From: Myxococcota bacterium
GTDB lineage: Bacteria; Myxococcota_A; UBA9160; PR03
NCBI GenBank assembly: GCA_030066475.1
Contig: JASJBO010000001.1
Location: 27,781 to 91,780 of the forward strand
DNA length: 64,000 bases
Direction: 5' to 3'
Below, piece after piece: positions 34,093 through 42,185 of this stretch (its first letter is position 1; each line of letters begins with the position of its first letter). The notes under the pieces were generated by a model that saw nothing but the letters and a program-made list of their open reading frames with translations, searched no databases and was not told where the DNA came from. The position numbers and the translations under genes were made by a program.

Positions 34093-34965
34093 CTACATCC
34101 CCGGGATCACGCCGGTGGGGTTCTCGCCAGCGGCGAGCTTGCGGGCGCGCTCCACCAGCTGCGCCTCCATCTCCTCGCGGCGGATCATGATCACGAAGTC
34201 GCCCCGCTTGATGCCGTCGACGGCGAACGCGGCGAGCTCGTCGAGATCCTGCACCGGCAGGTCGATGCCGACCGCCTTCATGCCGTCCATGAACGCCTCG
34301 AAGGTGGTCTCGGAGCCCTCGGGCACCGGCCTCTCGCGCGCGAGCTCCGTCGGCCGGTTGCGCCGGGTCGTCCAGATGCCGGTCGCGAGCATGCCGCCCG
34401 ACGGGTAGAAGATCGCCGCGCGCAGCCGGGTCTCGGCGGCGAGCTGGGCGTCGAGGCACTCGGTGAGGATCGAGATGGCCGCCTTGCTCGACGCGTACAC
34501 CGACTGGGTCGCGAGCGGCTGGATGCCGCCGTCGCCCGAGGAGGTGTTCAGCACCAGGCCCTCCTCGCCCGCCTCGATCATGCGCGGCACGAAGGCCTGG
34601 ATGCCGTGCATCACGCCGCGCACGTTCACGCCGTGCACCCAGGTCCAGTCGTTGGGGGTCGTCTCCCAGACCTTGAGCTGCGCGACCGAGACGCCGGCGT
34701 TGTTGCACAGCAGATGGCAGCCGCCGAAGGTCGAGTACGTGTGGTCCGCCAGCGCCTCGAGCGCCTCGAAGCGCTGTACGTCGGTCACCAGGGACGACAC
34801 GGGCCCGAGCGCGCCGAGCTCGTCGGCGGTCGCGTCCAGCGCCGCCTTCTCGACGTCCGCCAGCACGACCTTCATGCCCTGGCCCAGGAAGGCCCGCGCC
34901 AGCGCCCGCCCGATGCCCGAAGCGCCGCCCGTCACGACGGCGACGCGATCTTTCAAGTGCCTCAC
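34093..34965 (-). CDS. Short-chain dehydrogenase/reductase A
   Basis: 290 aa classical SDR. VVTGGASGIGRALARAF (nucleotide-binding TGxxxGxG), LCNNAGVS (NNAG), LNTSSGDGG (catalytic Ser) and SVYASSKAA (Tyr-x-x-x-Lys) are all present. The C-terminal half is longer than usual and ends in a basic helix. The GTG start has GGAGGAG 5 nt upstream. It is transcribed away from the TetR gene across a short AT-rich region and runs into amidohydrolase A. An alcohol or hydroxy-acid oxidation step feeding or following the hydrolase is plausible but inferred. Confidence 0.88.
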   Translation of the reverse strand: MRHLKDRVAVVTGGASGIGRALARAFLGQGMKVVLADVEKAALDATADELGALGPVSSLVTDVQRFEALEALADHTYSTFGGCHLLCNNAGVSVAQLKVWETTPNDWTWVHGVNVRGVMHGIQAFVPRMIEAGEEGLVLNTSSGDGGIQPLATQSVYASSKAAISILTECLDAQLAAETRLRAAIFYPSGGMLATGIWTTRRNRPTELARERPVPEGSETTFEAFMDGMKAVGIDLPVQDLDELAAFAVDGIKRGDFVIMIRREEMEAQLVERARKLAAGENPTGVIPGM

Positions 34966-34980
34966 GGTGCTCCTCCCCGC

Positions 34981-35022
34981 GCAATATCTATATCCGACTA
35001 TAAGTTTGCATGGTAGTATACG
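34981..35022. promoter_or_regulatory. AT-rich divergent promoter/operator region between SDR and TetR genes
   Basis: An AT-rich island in an otherwise GC-rich window, with ATATCTATATCC, GACTATAAG, TTTGCATGG and TAGTATACG. It contains repeated CTATA words and GTATAC but no long perfect palindrome that I can see. It lies between divergent starts at 34965 and 35056, the usual location of a TetR operator and both promoters. Confidence 0.6.
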
Positions 35023-35055
35023 CCCGATGCGATTCGCGCAGACGGCCCGAGCTGC

Positions 35056-35706
35056 TTGGAGCAGCTGAGGAAATCGAGCCCGCCCGAGGGCCCCGACCTG
35101 AGCCGGCGCGAGCGCCGCAAGCTCGAGGTGCGGACCCGCATCCTCGACGCCGCCCGGGCCCTCTTCGAGGAGCAGGGCTTCGCCCGCACGACCGTGGCCG
35201 AGATCTGCGAGCGCGCGGACGTGGCCCACAAGACCTTCTTCAACCACTTCCCGACCAAGCTCGACATGCTGCGCGAGATCGCGCGCACCGGGGTCGAGGA
35301 GCTGGTGCTCGAGATCGAGCAGATCCGCCGGGCCGAGTCGGACACGGCCGCGCGCATCCAGCGCTTCTTCGACACCGTGGCGGCCCACATCTGCGAGGCC
35401 GGCCCCGCCAGCCGAGAGCTGCTGGTCGAGCTGGTGCACCTGATCAGCGGCGACGCGGCCGAGCGCTCCGAGCAGGCGCGCCGCCTCCAGGCCGGACTGC
35501 GGGGCATCGTCGAGGACGGCCTGGCCCTGGGCGACGTGACGCGCCGACACGACCCCGTGTCGCTCGCCGAGCTGGTCCTCGGCGCCTACTACGTGCTGAT
35601 CTTCAACTACGTGAATCTCGAGGACTTCCCGATTCGCGAGCGCAGCCGGGCCGCCGCCCGCCTGGTCGCGGACGCGCTGGCTCCGCACCCGGAGGAAACG
35701 ACATGA
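35056..35706 (+). CDS. TetR-family transcriptional regulator
   Basis: 216 aa. The N-terminal TetR HTH reads ILDAARALFEEQGFARTTVAEICERADVAHKTFFNHFPTK, with the conserved F-N-H-F-P-T-K end of the recognition region. The C-terminal ligand domain is helical and unassigned. TTG 35056 is the only usual start in the frame: an in-frame TAG lies at 35014 and no ATG or GTG follows it before the HTH. It overlaps amidohydrolase B by ATGA and diverges from SDR A, so it probably controls both arms of this island. Confidence 0.9.
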   Translation: MEQLRKSSPPEGPDLSRRERRKLEVRTRILDAARALFEEQGFARTTVAEICERADVAHKTFFNHFPTKLDMLREIARTGVEELVLEIEQIRRAESDTAARIQRFFDTVAAHICEAGPASRELLVELVHLISGDAAERSEQARRLQAGLRGIVEDGLALGDVTRRHDPVSLAELVLGAYYVLIFNYVNLEDFPIRERSRAAARLVADALAPHPEETT

Positions 35707-36944
35707 CCCGACCCGACGACCGGCCGGCATCCGACCGCTATCTCGTCATCTCCTCGGACGGTCACGCGGGCCCGCACGCGGCGGAGTACCGCGCGTACGT
35801 GGACCCGGAGTACCGCGAGACCTTCGACGTGGCGCTCCCGATCCAGATCCAGAGGACCGAGGAGGCCGCGAAGAGCTTCCTGGTGAAGGACATCAACGAG
35901 GAGTGGCGCGAGGGCCGGGAGTTCGAGCTCTCGGGCGCATGGAACGCGGAGGCGCGCGACCAGGTGCTCGACGCCGACGGGGTCGCTGCCGAGGTGCTGT
36001 TCCCCGACGGCGTGACCGAGATGAACGCGCCGCCCTTCGGCGCGGGCTTCACGATGGCGCCCGAGAACGTCACCGAGGACCTGCAGTGGGCCGGCTGCCT
36101 CGCGCACAACCGCTGGATGGCCGAGTTCGTGGCCACCGCGCCCGAGCGCCGCATCGGGCTCGCCTGCATCCCGTTGCTGTGGAACGTGGAGCGCGCCGTC
36201 GCGGGCATCCGCCAGGCGCACGAGAGCGGCCTGCGCGGCCTGGTGCTGCCCCCGCGCTGGGGTCGCTTCGAGGCCTACCACCACCCGCGCTACGACCCGG
36301 TCTGGGAGGCCGCCCAGGACCTCGACCTGCCCATCCACTTCCACTCGGGCCCGGCGCCGATCGAGGAGTACTTCGGGCCGATGCCGGCGCCCGAGGGCCA
36401 CGAGATCCCGCCCGGCGCGATGGGCGTCTACATCACCGAGGTGGCGATGTGGCTGGTGCGCCCGGTCACCTTCATGCTGTGGGGCGGGGTGTTCGAGCGC
36501 TTCCCGCGCCTCAAGGTGGCGCTGACCGAGGGCACCTGCATCTGGGTGCCCGAGTACCTGAAGCTGCTCGAGCAGCGCTACTCCGAGACCCACTACGCCC
36601 AGAAGCTCGGCGACTTCCGCAGCCACCTGTCGATGTCGCCGGCCGACTACTTCCGGCGCAACGTGCGGGTGGGCGCCTCGTGCATGCCGCGCCGCGAGGC
36701 GGAGCTGCGCGACGCGATCGGCGTCGGCACGATCATGTGGGGCACCGACTATCCGCATCCGGAGGGGAGCTGGCCCTACACCGCGGACCAGCTGCACGAG
36801 ACCTTCCGCGGCCTGCCCGAGCGCGACATCGCGCGCATGCTGGGCGGGAACGCCGCCGAGTTCTACGGCGTCGACACCGCGAAGCTCGAGCCCCTGGTCG
36901 CGCGGATCGGCCCCGAGAAGAGCCGCTTCCGGCGCGACGCCTGA
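35703..36944 (+). CDS. Metal-dependent amidohydrolase (amidohydro_2, PF04909 type) B
   Basis: 413 aa. VISSDGHAGPH at the N-terminus, LPIHFHSGPAPIEEY, VALTEGTCIWVPEYLK and IMWGTDYPHPEGSWPYT supply the same His/Asp pattern as amidohydrolase A. The ATG overlaps the tetR stop. It clearly belongs to the same subfamily as the protein at 32834, so this locus has a duplicated pair on opposite strands around one regulator. The substrate is unknown; decarboxylation or ring-cleavage-product hydrolysis are the usual activities. Confidence 0.86.
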   Translation: MTRPDDRPASDRYLVISSDGHAGPHAAEYRAYVDPEYRETFDVALPIQIQRTEEAAKSFLVKDINEEWREGREFELSGAWNAEARDQVLDADGVAAEVLFPDGVTEMNAPPFGAGFTMAPENVTEDLQWAGCLAHNRWMAEFVATAPERRIGLACIPLLWNVERAVAGIRQAHESGLRGLVLPPRWGRFEAYHHPRYDPVWEAAQDLDLPIHFHSGPAPIEEYFGPMPAPEGHEIPPGAMGVYITEVAMWLVRPVTFMLWGGVFERFPRLKVALTEGTCIWVPEYLKLLEQRYSETHYAQKLGDFRSHLSMSPADYFRRNVRVGASCMPRREAELRDAIGVGTIMWGTDYPHPEGSWPYTADQLHETFRGLPERDIARMLGGNAAEFYGVDTAKLEPLVARIGPEKSRFRRDA

Positions 36945-36992
36945 ACGACCACGATGCGGCGGCGGCGCGCCGACCGCGAGCGAGGAGCCGTC

Positions 36993-37757
36993 ATGAGCGA
37001 AGGACCCAAGATCAACCCCGGCGACATCATCCTGTGGCCGATGCTGAAGCTCGCCTACGAGACCGGCCCCGGCCGGATCGCGGCCCTGCTGCCGCCCGGC
37101 ATCGAGCCGAGCGACACCTCCCGGGTCCACCTCACCGTCTACTGCTTCCCGGTGCCGGACGTCCCGGAGTACGGCGTGCTGATCAACGTCGACGCCGACT
37201 ACCGGGGCGAGAGGGGGTTCTACACGCTCGGCTACGGGATCGACCAGGAGTCGGCCGTCTTCGTCAGCCGCGACCGCAACGGCCAGCCCAAGTACCCCTG
37301 CGAGATCGACTACTACCGGATGCTCGACGGCGTGCACGCCCGCTGCACCCACCAGGGCTACACCTTCCTCGAGTTCGACGGCAAGGCGACCGAGCCGCTC
37401 GAGCATCCCGCCGAGCACAGCGAGACCGAGTGGTGGATCAAGGTCTCTCCCGGTGTCGGCATGGCGCCGGCGTCGACCTACGACTTCCCGCCCCACGTGG
37501 TGCGGGTGCACACGAAGTACGGCACCGCGTTCAACCAGAAGGTCGAGGGCAGCCTCACCCTGCGCGACAGCCCGTGGGATCCGATCCACGAGCTGCTGCC
37601 GATCGAGAGCGAGGTGTCGGCGCGGCTGTGGACCCCGAGCGCCTTCGAGCGCCAGATCACCCTGGCGGGCAAGCTCGACCCCGAGGCGTTCGCGCCCTGC
37701 GTCGACACGATCAGCGGCTCGCGCTGGCCGGGGCAGAACGGCGGTCCGAAGCGCTGA
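36993..37757 (+). CDS. Acetoacetate decarboxylase-like protein
   Basis: 254 aa of the ADC superfamily: YCFPVPDVPEYG, YRGERGFYTLGYGID and NGQPKYPCEIDYY, the last being the equivalent of the (P)K loop that holds the Schiff-base Lys in acetoacetate decarboxylase. The ADC fold also serves non-decarboxylase enzymes, so activity is not certain. GAGGAG lies ~5 nt before the ATG at 36993; an upstream ATG at 36954 adds an Arg-rich stretch and is less likely. It is co-directional with amidohydrolase B, 48 bp downstream. Confidence 0.78.
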   Translation: MSEGPKINPGDIILWPMLKLAYETGPGRIAALLPPGIEPSDTSRVHLTVYCFPVPDVPEYGVLINVDADYRGERGFYTLGYGIDQESAVFVSRDRNGQPKYPCEIDYYRMLDGVHARCTHQGYTFLEFDGKATEPLEHPAEHSETEWWIKVSPGVGMAPASTYDFPPHVVRVHTKYGTAFNQKVEGSLTLRDSPWDPIHELLPIESEVSARLWTPSAFERQITLAGKLDPEAFAPCVDTISGSRWPGQNGGPKR

Positions 37758-37840
37758 GCGGCGCGTGAGGCGCGGGGCGAACTGCCCCATCCGCCGTCGC
37801 ACGGCGCCCCTGGCGCGCGCGCGTCGATGAGCTTCACTGG

Positions 37841-39505
37841 ATGTCGACCCGCGCGGAGCCATCGGTGTCTCACGAAGGCGACGGTCAGCGCCGCCTCGCG
37901 GCGATCCTGTTCAGCGACATCGTGGGCTACACGGCCCGGATGGAGGCCAGCGAGGAGCAGGCCATGCGCCTGCGCGAGCGCCATCGCTCGCTGCTGCGCG
38001 AGCTGGCCGCGCGCCACCACGGCGAGGTCGTCGACGAGAACGGCGACGAGCTGGTGGTGGCGTTCCAGAGCGCCTCGGACTCGGTCCAGTGCGCCCTCGC
38101 AGTACAGGCGGAGCTGCGCGACGACGCGGCGCTCCGCCTGCGGATCGGCATCCACCTCGGCGACGTCGTGTTCGAGGGCGGGAGGATCTACGGCGACGGG
38201 GTGAACGTGGCCTCGCGGATCCGGCCGCTCGCCGCGGCGGGCGGGATCTGCGTCTCGGCTCCCGTCTACGACTCGGTGAAGAACCAGCCGGGCGTCTCGG
38301 CGCGCTCGATCGGGGAGAAGCGGCTGAAGAACGTCGCGCGCCCGGTCGAGGTCTTCGCCGTCCGCGAGGCCGGGGCGGCGGTGGCCCCGAGCAAGGCCGC
38401 GCGGCGTGGGCGTCCGGTCCTGGTCGGCGTGGGCGCGCTCCTCGCCGCGGTGGCCGTGATCGGTGCCGTGCCCCGGCTCCGGGTCCCGGTGGTGGCCGCC
38501 GGGCTGCTCGCCCTCCCCCGTCTGCTGCCCGTCGCGGTGGAGCAGGAGGTCGCCTTCACCCACTCGGCGGACGGCACCCGGATCGCCTGGGCGACGCTCG
38601 GCTCGGGACCTCCGCTGGTGCTGGTCCTTCCCGAGGGCGTCAGCCACCTCGAGCTGGGCCCCTTCAGTCCGACCTACAACGGGCCCGTGCTCGCGCGCCT
38701 CGGCGCGAGCCATCGCGTCGTGCGCTACGACCCGCGCGGGTTCGGTCTGTCGCAGCGCGGCGTCGAGCAGTCCCACGAGGCCCGCGTGGCAGACCTGGAG
38801 GCCGTCGTCGGGGTCGCGGGACTCGACCGCTTCGACCTGTGGGGCTACTCGGGAGGGGCGCTGGCGGCCATCAGCTTTGCGGCGCGCCACCCCGACCGGG
38901 TGACGCGCCTGATCCTGTACGGCGCCAGCGCGAATCCCGAGTCTGCCTTCGATCGCGAGACGGCGGAGGCGTACGTCCAGATGCTGCGGACCTCCTGGGG
39001 CCAGGACGATCGCGGTCTGAAGAACCTGGCGGCCACCGTCTTCCTGCCGGACGCCAGCGAGATCGAGCTCGAGATCGTGAAGCGCACCCAGCAGCTGATC
39101 GGAAACGGGGAGGACTTCGCGGCCACCGCGGAGAGCCTGGCGGGCGTCGACGTCAGCGCCGAGGCGGCGCGTGTCCGCTGTCCGACGCTGATCGTGCATC
39201 GGCGGGGAGACCTCTACGTGCCCTACGAGCACGGGCTGGCGCTCGCCGCCGCGATCCCGGACGCCCGCCTCGTGACGCTCGCGGGCAGCAATCACGTCTT
39301 CCTGCCCAGGGACCGCGAGGAGCTGGAGAAGATGATCGGCGCGATCGAGGCGTTCCTCGCCGAGCCCGCGGCGCGCAGTCCCTCCCGCACGATCCGCTCG
39401 CTCGCGGTGCTGCCCCTCGCGAACCGCGCCGCCGATCCCGCCCAGGAGTACTTCGCCCCGCATCGGCGCGCCTCCAGTCCGGCGCGCGCGGGGCCGTCGG
39501 GGTAG
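37841..39505 (+). CDS. Adenylate cyclase / alpha-beta hydrolase fusion ending inside a TolB-like motif
   Basis: 554 aa. A class III cyclase domain (~15-180) has Asp26 in FSDIVGYT, Asp69 in DENGDELVV and YGDGVNVASRI, matching metal-binding and transition-state residues. TM or hydrophobic segments follow (~185-235), then an alpha/beta hydrolase (~240-505) with Ser337 in GYSGG, Asp457 in RRGDLYVPY and His485 in GSNHVF. Residues 520-540 read SLAVLPLANRAADPAQEYF, the opening of the TolB-like domain typical of cyclase-TPR proteins, and then the frame turns to Arg/Pro-rich sequence and stops. It is probably a truncated protein. Confidence 0.8.
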   Translation: MSTRAEPSVSHEGDGQRRLAAILFSDIVGYTARMEASEEQAMRLRERHRSLLRELAARHHGEVVDENGDELVVAFQSASDSVQCALAVQAELRDDAALRLRIGIHLGDVVFEGGRIYGDGVNVASRIRPLAAAGGICVSAPVYDSVKNQPGVSARSIGEKRLKNVARPVEVFAVREAGAAVAPSKAARRGRPVLVGVGALLAAVAVIGAVPRLRVPVVAAGLLALPRLLPVAVEQEVAFTHSADGTRIAWATLGSGPPLVLVLPEGVSHLELGPFSPTYNGPVLARLGASHRVVRYDPRGFGLSQRGVEQSHEARVADLEAVVGVAGLDRFDLWGYSGGALAAISFAARHPDRVTRLILYGASANPESAFDRETAEAYVQMLRTSWGQDDRGLKNLAATVFLPDASEIELEIVKRTQQLIGNGEDFAATAESLAGVDVSAEAARVRCPTLIVHRRGDLYVPYEHGLALAAAIPDARLVTLAGSNHVFLPRDREELEKMIGAIEAFLAEPAARSPSRTIRSLAVLPLANRAADPAQEYFAPHRRASSPARAGPSG

Positions 39506-39507
39506 CG

Positions 39508-40347
39508 CTAGCCGGGGACCCGGCCCAGCAGCGCGATGCGCGCGTCGCGGATCGCCTGCGGGTCGACGGCCTTGGCCTTGTCGATCTCCTCGAGCTCCTC
39601 CGGCACGTACCAGTGGATGCGGTCCTCGCCCGCGTAGCAGCGCCAGACGGCCTCCGCGACCGCGCTCGGCTGCACCAGGCGGAAGGGTCCCTCCGAGGCC
39701 ACGGCGGCCCCGCTCGCGAGGCCCTCCGTCGGCTGGCGCTCGCCCTTCACGTAGACCGGCGAGGTGCCGAAGATCGCCGTGTCGATCACGCCCGGCAGGA
39801 CGTCGGCGACGCGCACGCCGCAGCGCGACAGCTCCACCGCGAGCGCCTCGGTCAGGCCCTTCACCGCGAACTTGGTGGCCGTGTAGACCGCGAGCTGCGG
39901 CGCCCCGTAGGTGGCCGCCGAGGACGACGTCGTGAAGCACAGGCTGTTCGGCGTCGCCTTGAGCAGCGGCAGCGCGGCGTAGATGCCGTGGATCACGCCG
40001 ATCAGGTTCACGTCGATGACCTTGAGACTCTCCTCGAGCGGAATCTCCTCGAAGAAGCCGGCGGCGCCGATCCCGGCGTTGTTGAACAGGAGATCCAGCC
40101 GGCCGCCCGTCTCCTCGCCGAGCTCGGCGACCACCCGGTCGTAGGCGGCCTTGTCCGTCACGTCGAGCCGCCAGATGCGGCAGCGGTCCTTGCCGATCGT
40201 GTCGCAGAGCTGCTCGAGCCCCGCGGTATGGCGATCCGCCGCGCCGATCCACCAGCCCTGCTCCGCGAACAGCTCGGCGGTCGCCCGCCCGATGCCGCTC
40301 GCGGCTCCCGTGATGAATGCGACCTGGGCGCCTTGCTCGACGGCCAC
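39508..40347 (-). CDS. Short-chain dehydrogenase/reductase B
   Basis: 279 aa. FITGAASGIGRATAELF, LLFNNAGIGAAGFFEE, FTTSSSAATYG (catalytic Ser) and AVYTATKFAVKGLTEALAVEL (Tyr-x-x-x-Lys) form a complete classical SDR. The GTG start has GGAGGG 6 nt upstream. It converges on the cyclase-hydrolase gene with only 2 bp between stops. It resembles broad-range steroid or fatty-acid-type SDRs. Its link to the amidohydrolase island is by position only. Confidence 0.88.
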   Translation of the reverse strand: MAVEQGAQVAFITGAASGIGRATAELFAEQGWWIGAADRHTAGLEQLCDTIGKDRCRIWRLDVTDKAAYDRVVAELGEETGGRLDLLFNNAGIGAAGFFEEIPLEESLKVIDVNLIGVIHGIYAALPLLKATPNSLCFTTSSSAATYGAPQLAVYTATKFAVKGLTEALAVELSRCGVRVADVLPGVIDTAIFGTSPVYVKGERQPTEGLASGAAVASEGPFRLVQPSAVAEAVWRCYAGEDRIHWYVPEELEEIDKAKAVDPQAIRDARIALLGRVPG

Positions 40348-40389
40348 GGGATCCCTCCTCGATCTGCCCCGTCCCCGCAGGCTACGGCA

Positions 40390-40401
40390 CCGACGCGTCG
40401 G
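40390..40401. promoter_or_regulatory. Perfect 12-bp palindrome between divergent SDR and HNH genes
   Basis: CCGACGCGTCGG is self-complementary and sits in the ~100-bp gap between starts at 40347 and 40447. In GC-rich DNA such a palindrome can occur by chance, so operator function is only a suggestion. Confidence 0.2.
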
Positions 40402-40446
40402 CCGCTCGCCCTCCTGCAGCGAAGCGCCGGATCGGAGTGATCCCTT

Positions 40447-42111
40447 GTGACCGTCCCCGTCACACCCGTGTCCGAGGATCCGGGTGCTCACCCCGGAGCC
40501 CCGGAGCTGCACGAGATGCGTGCACGAGCCCTGTCGCCGCGGCGAGCGGCGCCCGCGTGGCGCGGCCTGCGAAGGGCGCATCCCGGCGCCCTGGTCTTCC
40601 TGCGCGGGCGCGATGCCGACGCGCGCCTGCTCGAGCTCGAGGCCGTGCGCCGGGCCGCGCGCCCCGTGCTCGGGGAGCTGGCCGCGGCGCTGGTGGAGAG
40701 AAAGCTCTACGAGACGCTCGGCTACCGCGGGCTCGGCGACTACGCCCGCGAGCACCTCGGGGTGGGGCCGCGGACCGTTCGGGAGTGGGCGCGCGTGTGG
40801 CGCGGGCTTCGGGAGCTCCCGCTGCTCCGAGATGCAGTGCTCTCCGGCGAGATCTCCTGGGCCGTCGCGCGGCTCATCGTCGGGCTGGCGACGCCGGACA
40901 CGCAGGCGGCGTGTCTCGCCACGGTGCGCGGGCGCACGGTGCGTTCGGTCGAGGCGCTCGTGCGCGCGGTGCGCGAGGCGGAGGCGAAGACGGCCGGCGC
41001 CGACGCATCCGCACCGAGACAGCGGGTGGCCGTGCGGCTTCGCTGCACACGACGCGAGTGGGTCCTTTGGCAGGCGGCGCGCGAGCTGGCCCGACGCGTC
41101 GCGGGCGAGGGCCTTCCCGCCTGGCGGTGCGCCGAGCAGGTGGCGGCCGAGGCGGCGAGCGCGCTCGGTTCGGCGGCGGAGGCGGGCGCCCCCAGGAAGG
41201 ACCGGGGCCGCAGCGTGCGGACGCCGCTCGAACCCGGCCTGCGAAGCGACGCATTCCCCGGGCTCTCCTGGCGCGCGCTCCCCGGTGCGCTGCCCGACCG
41301 GATCGCCGGGCTGGCAGCCGGCGCGCGCGAGTGCCCAGCCCGCGAGCTCGACCGGCGGCTGCGCGCCGCCATTGCGTTCCTCCAGGGAGCCGACTTCGAG
41401 CAGGGCCGCATCCTGCGCCAGTTGCAGGACCGGAGGCTCCTCGCCGAGCTGGGCTTCGAGGGGCTCGACGAGTACGCGCGCGAGCGGCTCGGGGTGTCGG
41501 CGCGGACCGCGAGGCGGCTGATCGCCCTGGCCCGCACCGGCCGTCGCGCTCCGGCCGTGGCCACTGCGTTCCGCCAGGGGAGGATTCACGCCTTCCAGGC
41601 TCACGCCCTGGGGCGGGTAGCGGACGTCGAGAGCGCCCGGGCCTGGGTGGAGCGAGCGCGGCGAGTCAGCTTCCGGCGTCTCGAAGACGAGGTCGAAGCC
41701 GAAGAGCCAGCGGTCATCGCGTTCCACGCGCCGCGCGAGGTGGCGAGCTTCTTCCTGGCGATGCTCGAGCGCGCCGGGTCGCTGGAGCGGCTGCTGGCCC
41801 ACGCGATCGCCGTCTGGGCCGAGCAGGGAGAGCGCTTCCGCAACCGGGCGGACTTCGAGCGGGACGGCTACCGCTGCACGGCGCCCGGATGCACCGCGCG
41901 GCGGAATCTCCACAGTCACCACATCGAGTTCCTGTCGCGGGGCGGGCCGGACCTCGCCTGGAACCGCACGACGCTGTGTGCGTACCACCACCTGGTCGCC
42001 GTTCACTCGACGGGGACGCTGCGTGTCACGGGGCGCGCGCCGGACGCGCTTGGATTCGAGCTGGGCCCCGAGCCCGCCGAGCGTTTCGCGGCGGGCGACT
42101 GCCGCTGCTAG
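40447..42111 (+). CDS. HNH endonuclease-domain protein with duplicated helical module
   Basis: 554 aa. The C-terminal HNH domain reads CTAPGCTARRNLHSHHIEFLSRGG followed by WNRTTLCAYHH, with two Cys pairs for structural zinc and the HH...N...H catalytic set. Upstream there are two copies of a module of ~80 residues: LYETLGYRGLGDYAREHLGVGPRTVREW (~90) and LLAELGFEGLDEYARERLGVSARTARRL (~340), which looks like a DNA-binding helix-turn-helix. Proteins of this type are often multi-copy and of unknown role. It has a GTG start. No methylase or other restriction partner is adjacent. Confidence 0.78.
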   Translation: MTVPVTPVSEDPGAHPGAPELHEMRARALSPRRAAPAWRGLRRAHPGALVFLRGRDADARLLELEAVRRAARPVLGELAAALVERKLYETLGYRGLGDYAREHLGVGPRTVREWARVWRGLRELPLLRDAVLSGEISWAVARLIVGLATPDTQAACLATVRGRTVRSVEALVRAVREAEAKTAGADASAPRQRVAVRLRCTRREWVLWQAARELARRVAGEGLPAWRCAEQVAAEAASALGSAAEAGAPRKDRGRSVRTPLEPGLRSDAFPGLSWRALPGALPDRIAGLAAGARECPARELDRRLRAAIAFLQGADFEQGRILRQLQDRRLLAELGFEGLDEYARERLGVSARTARRLIALARTGRRAPAVATAFRQGRIHAFQAHALGRVADVESARAWVERARRVSFRRLEDEVEAEEPAVIAFHAPREVASFFLAMLERAGSLERLLAHAIAVWAEQGERFRNRADFERDGYRCTAPGCTARRNLHSHHIEFLSRGGPDLAWNRTTLCAYHHLVAVHSTGTLRVTGRAPDALGFELGPEPAERFAAGDCRC

Positions 42112-42185
42112 TGCGCGGCCGCTGCGTGCCCGCTGCCGGCGCGCTGCCGCTTGAGCAAAGTGCACGAGGAGCCGAAGAAGGCCGC

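Noticed and set aside
37774..37788. GGGGC-GAACT-GCCCC hairpin after the ADC-like gene, as a terminator
   Set aside because: The stem is only 5 bp and there is no T-run after it.
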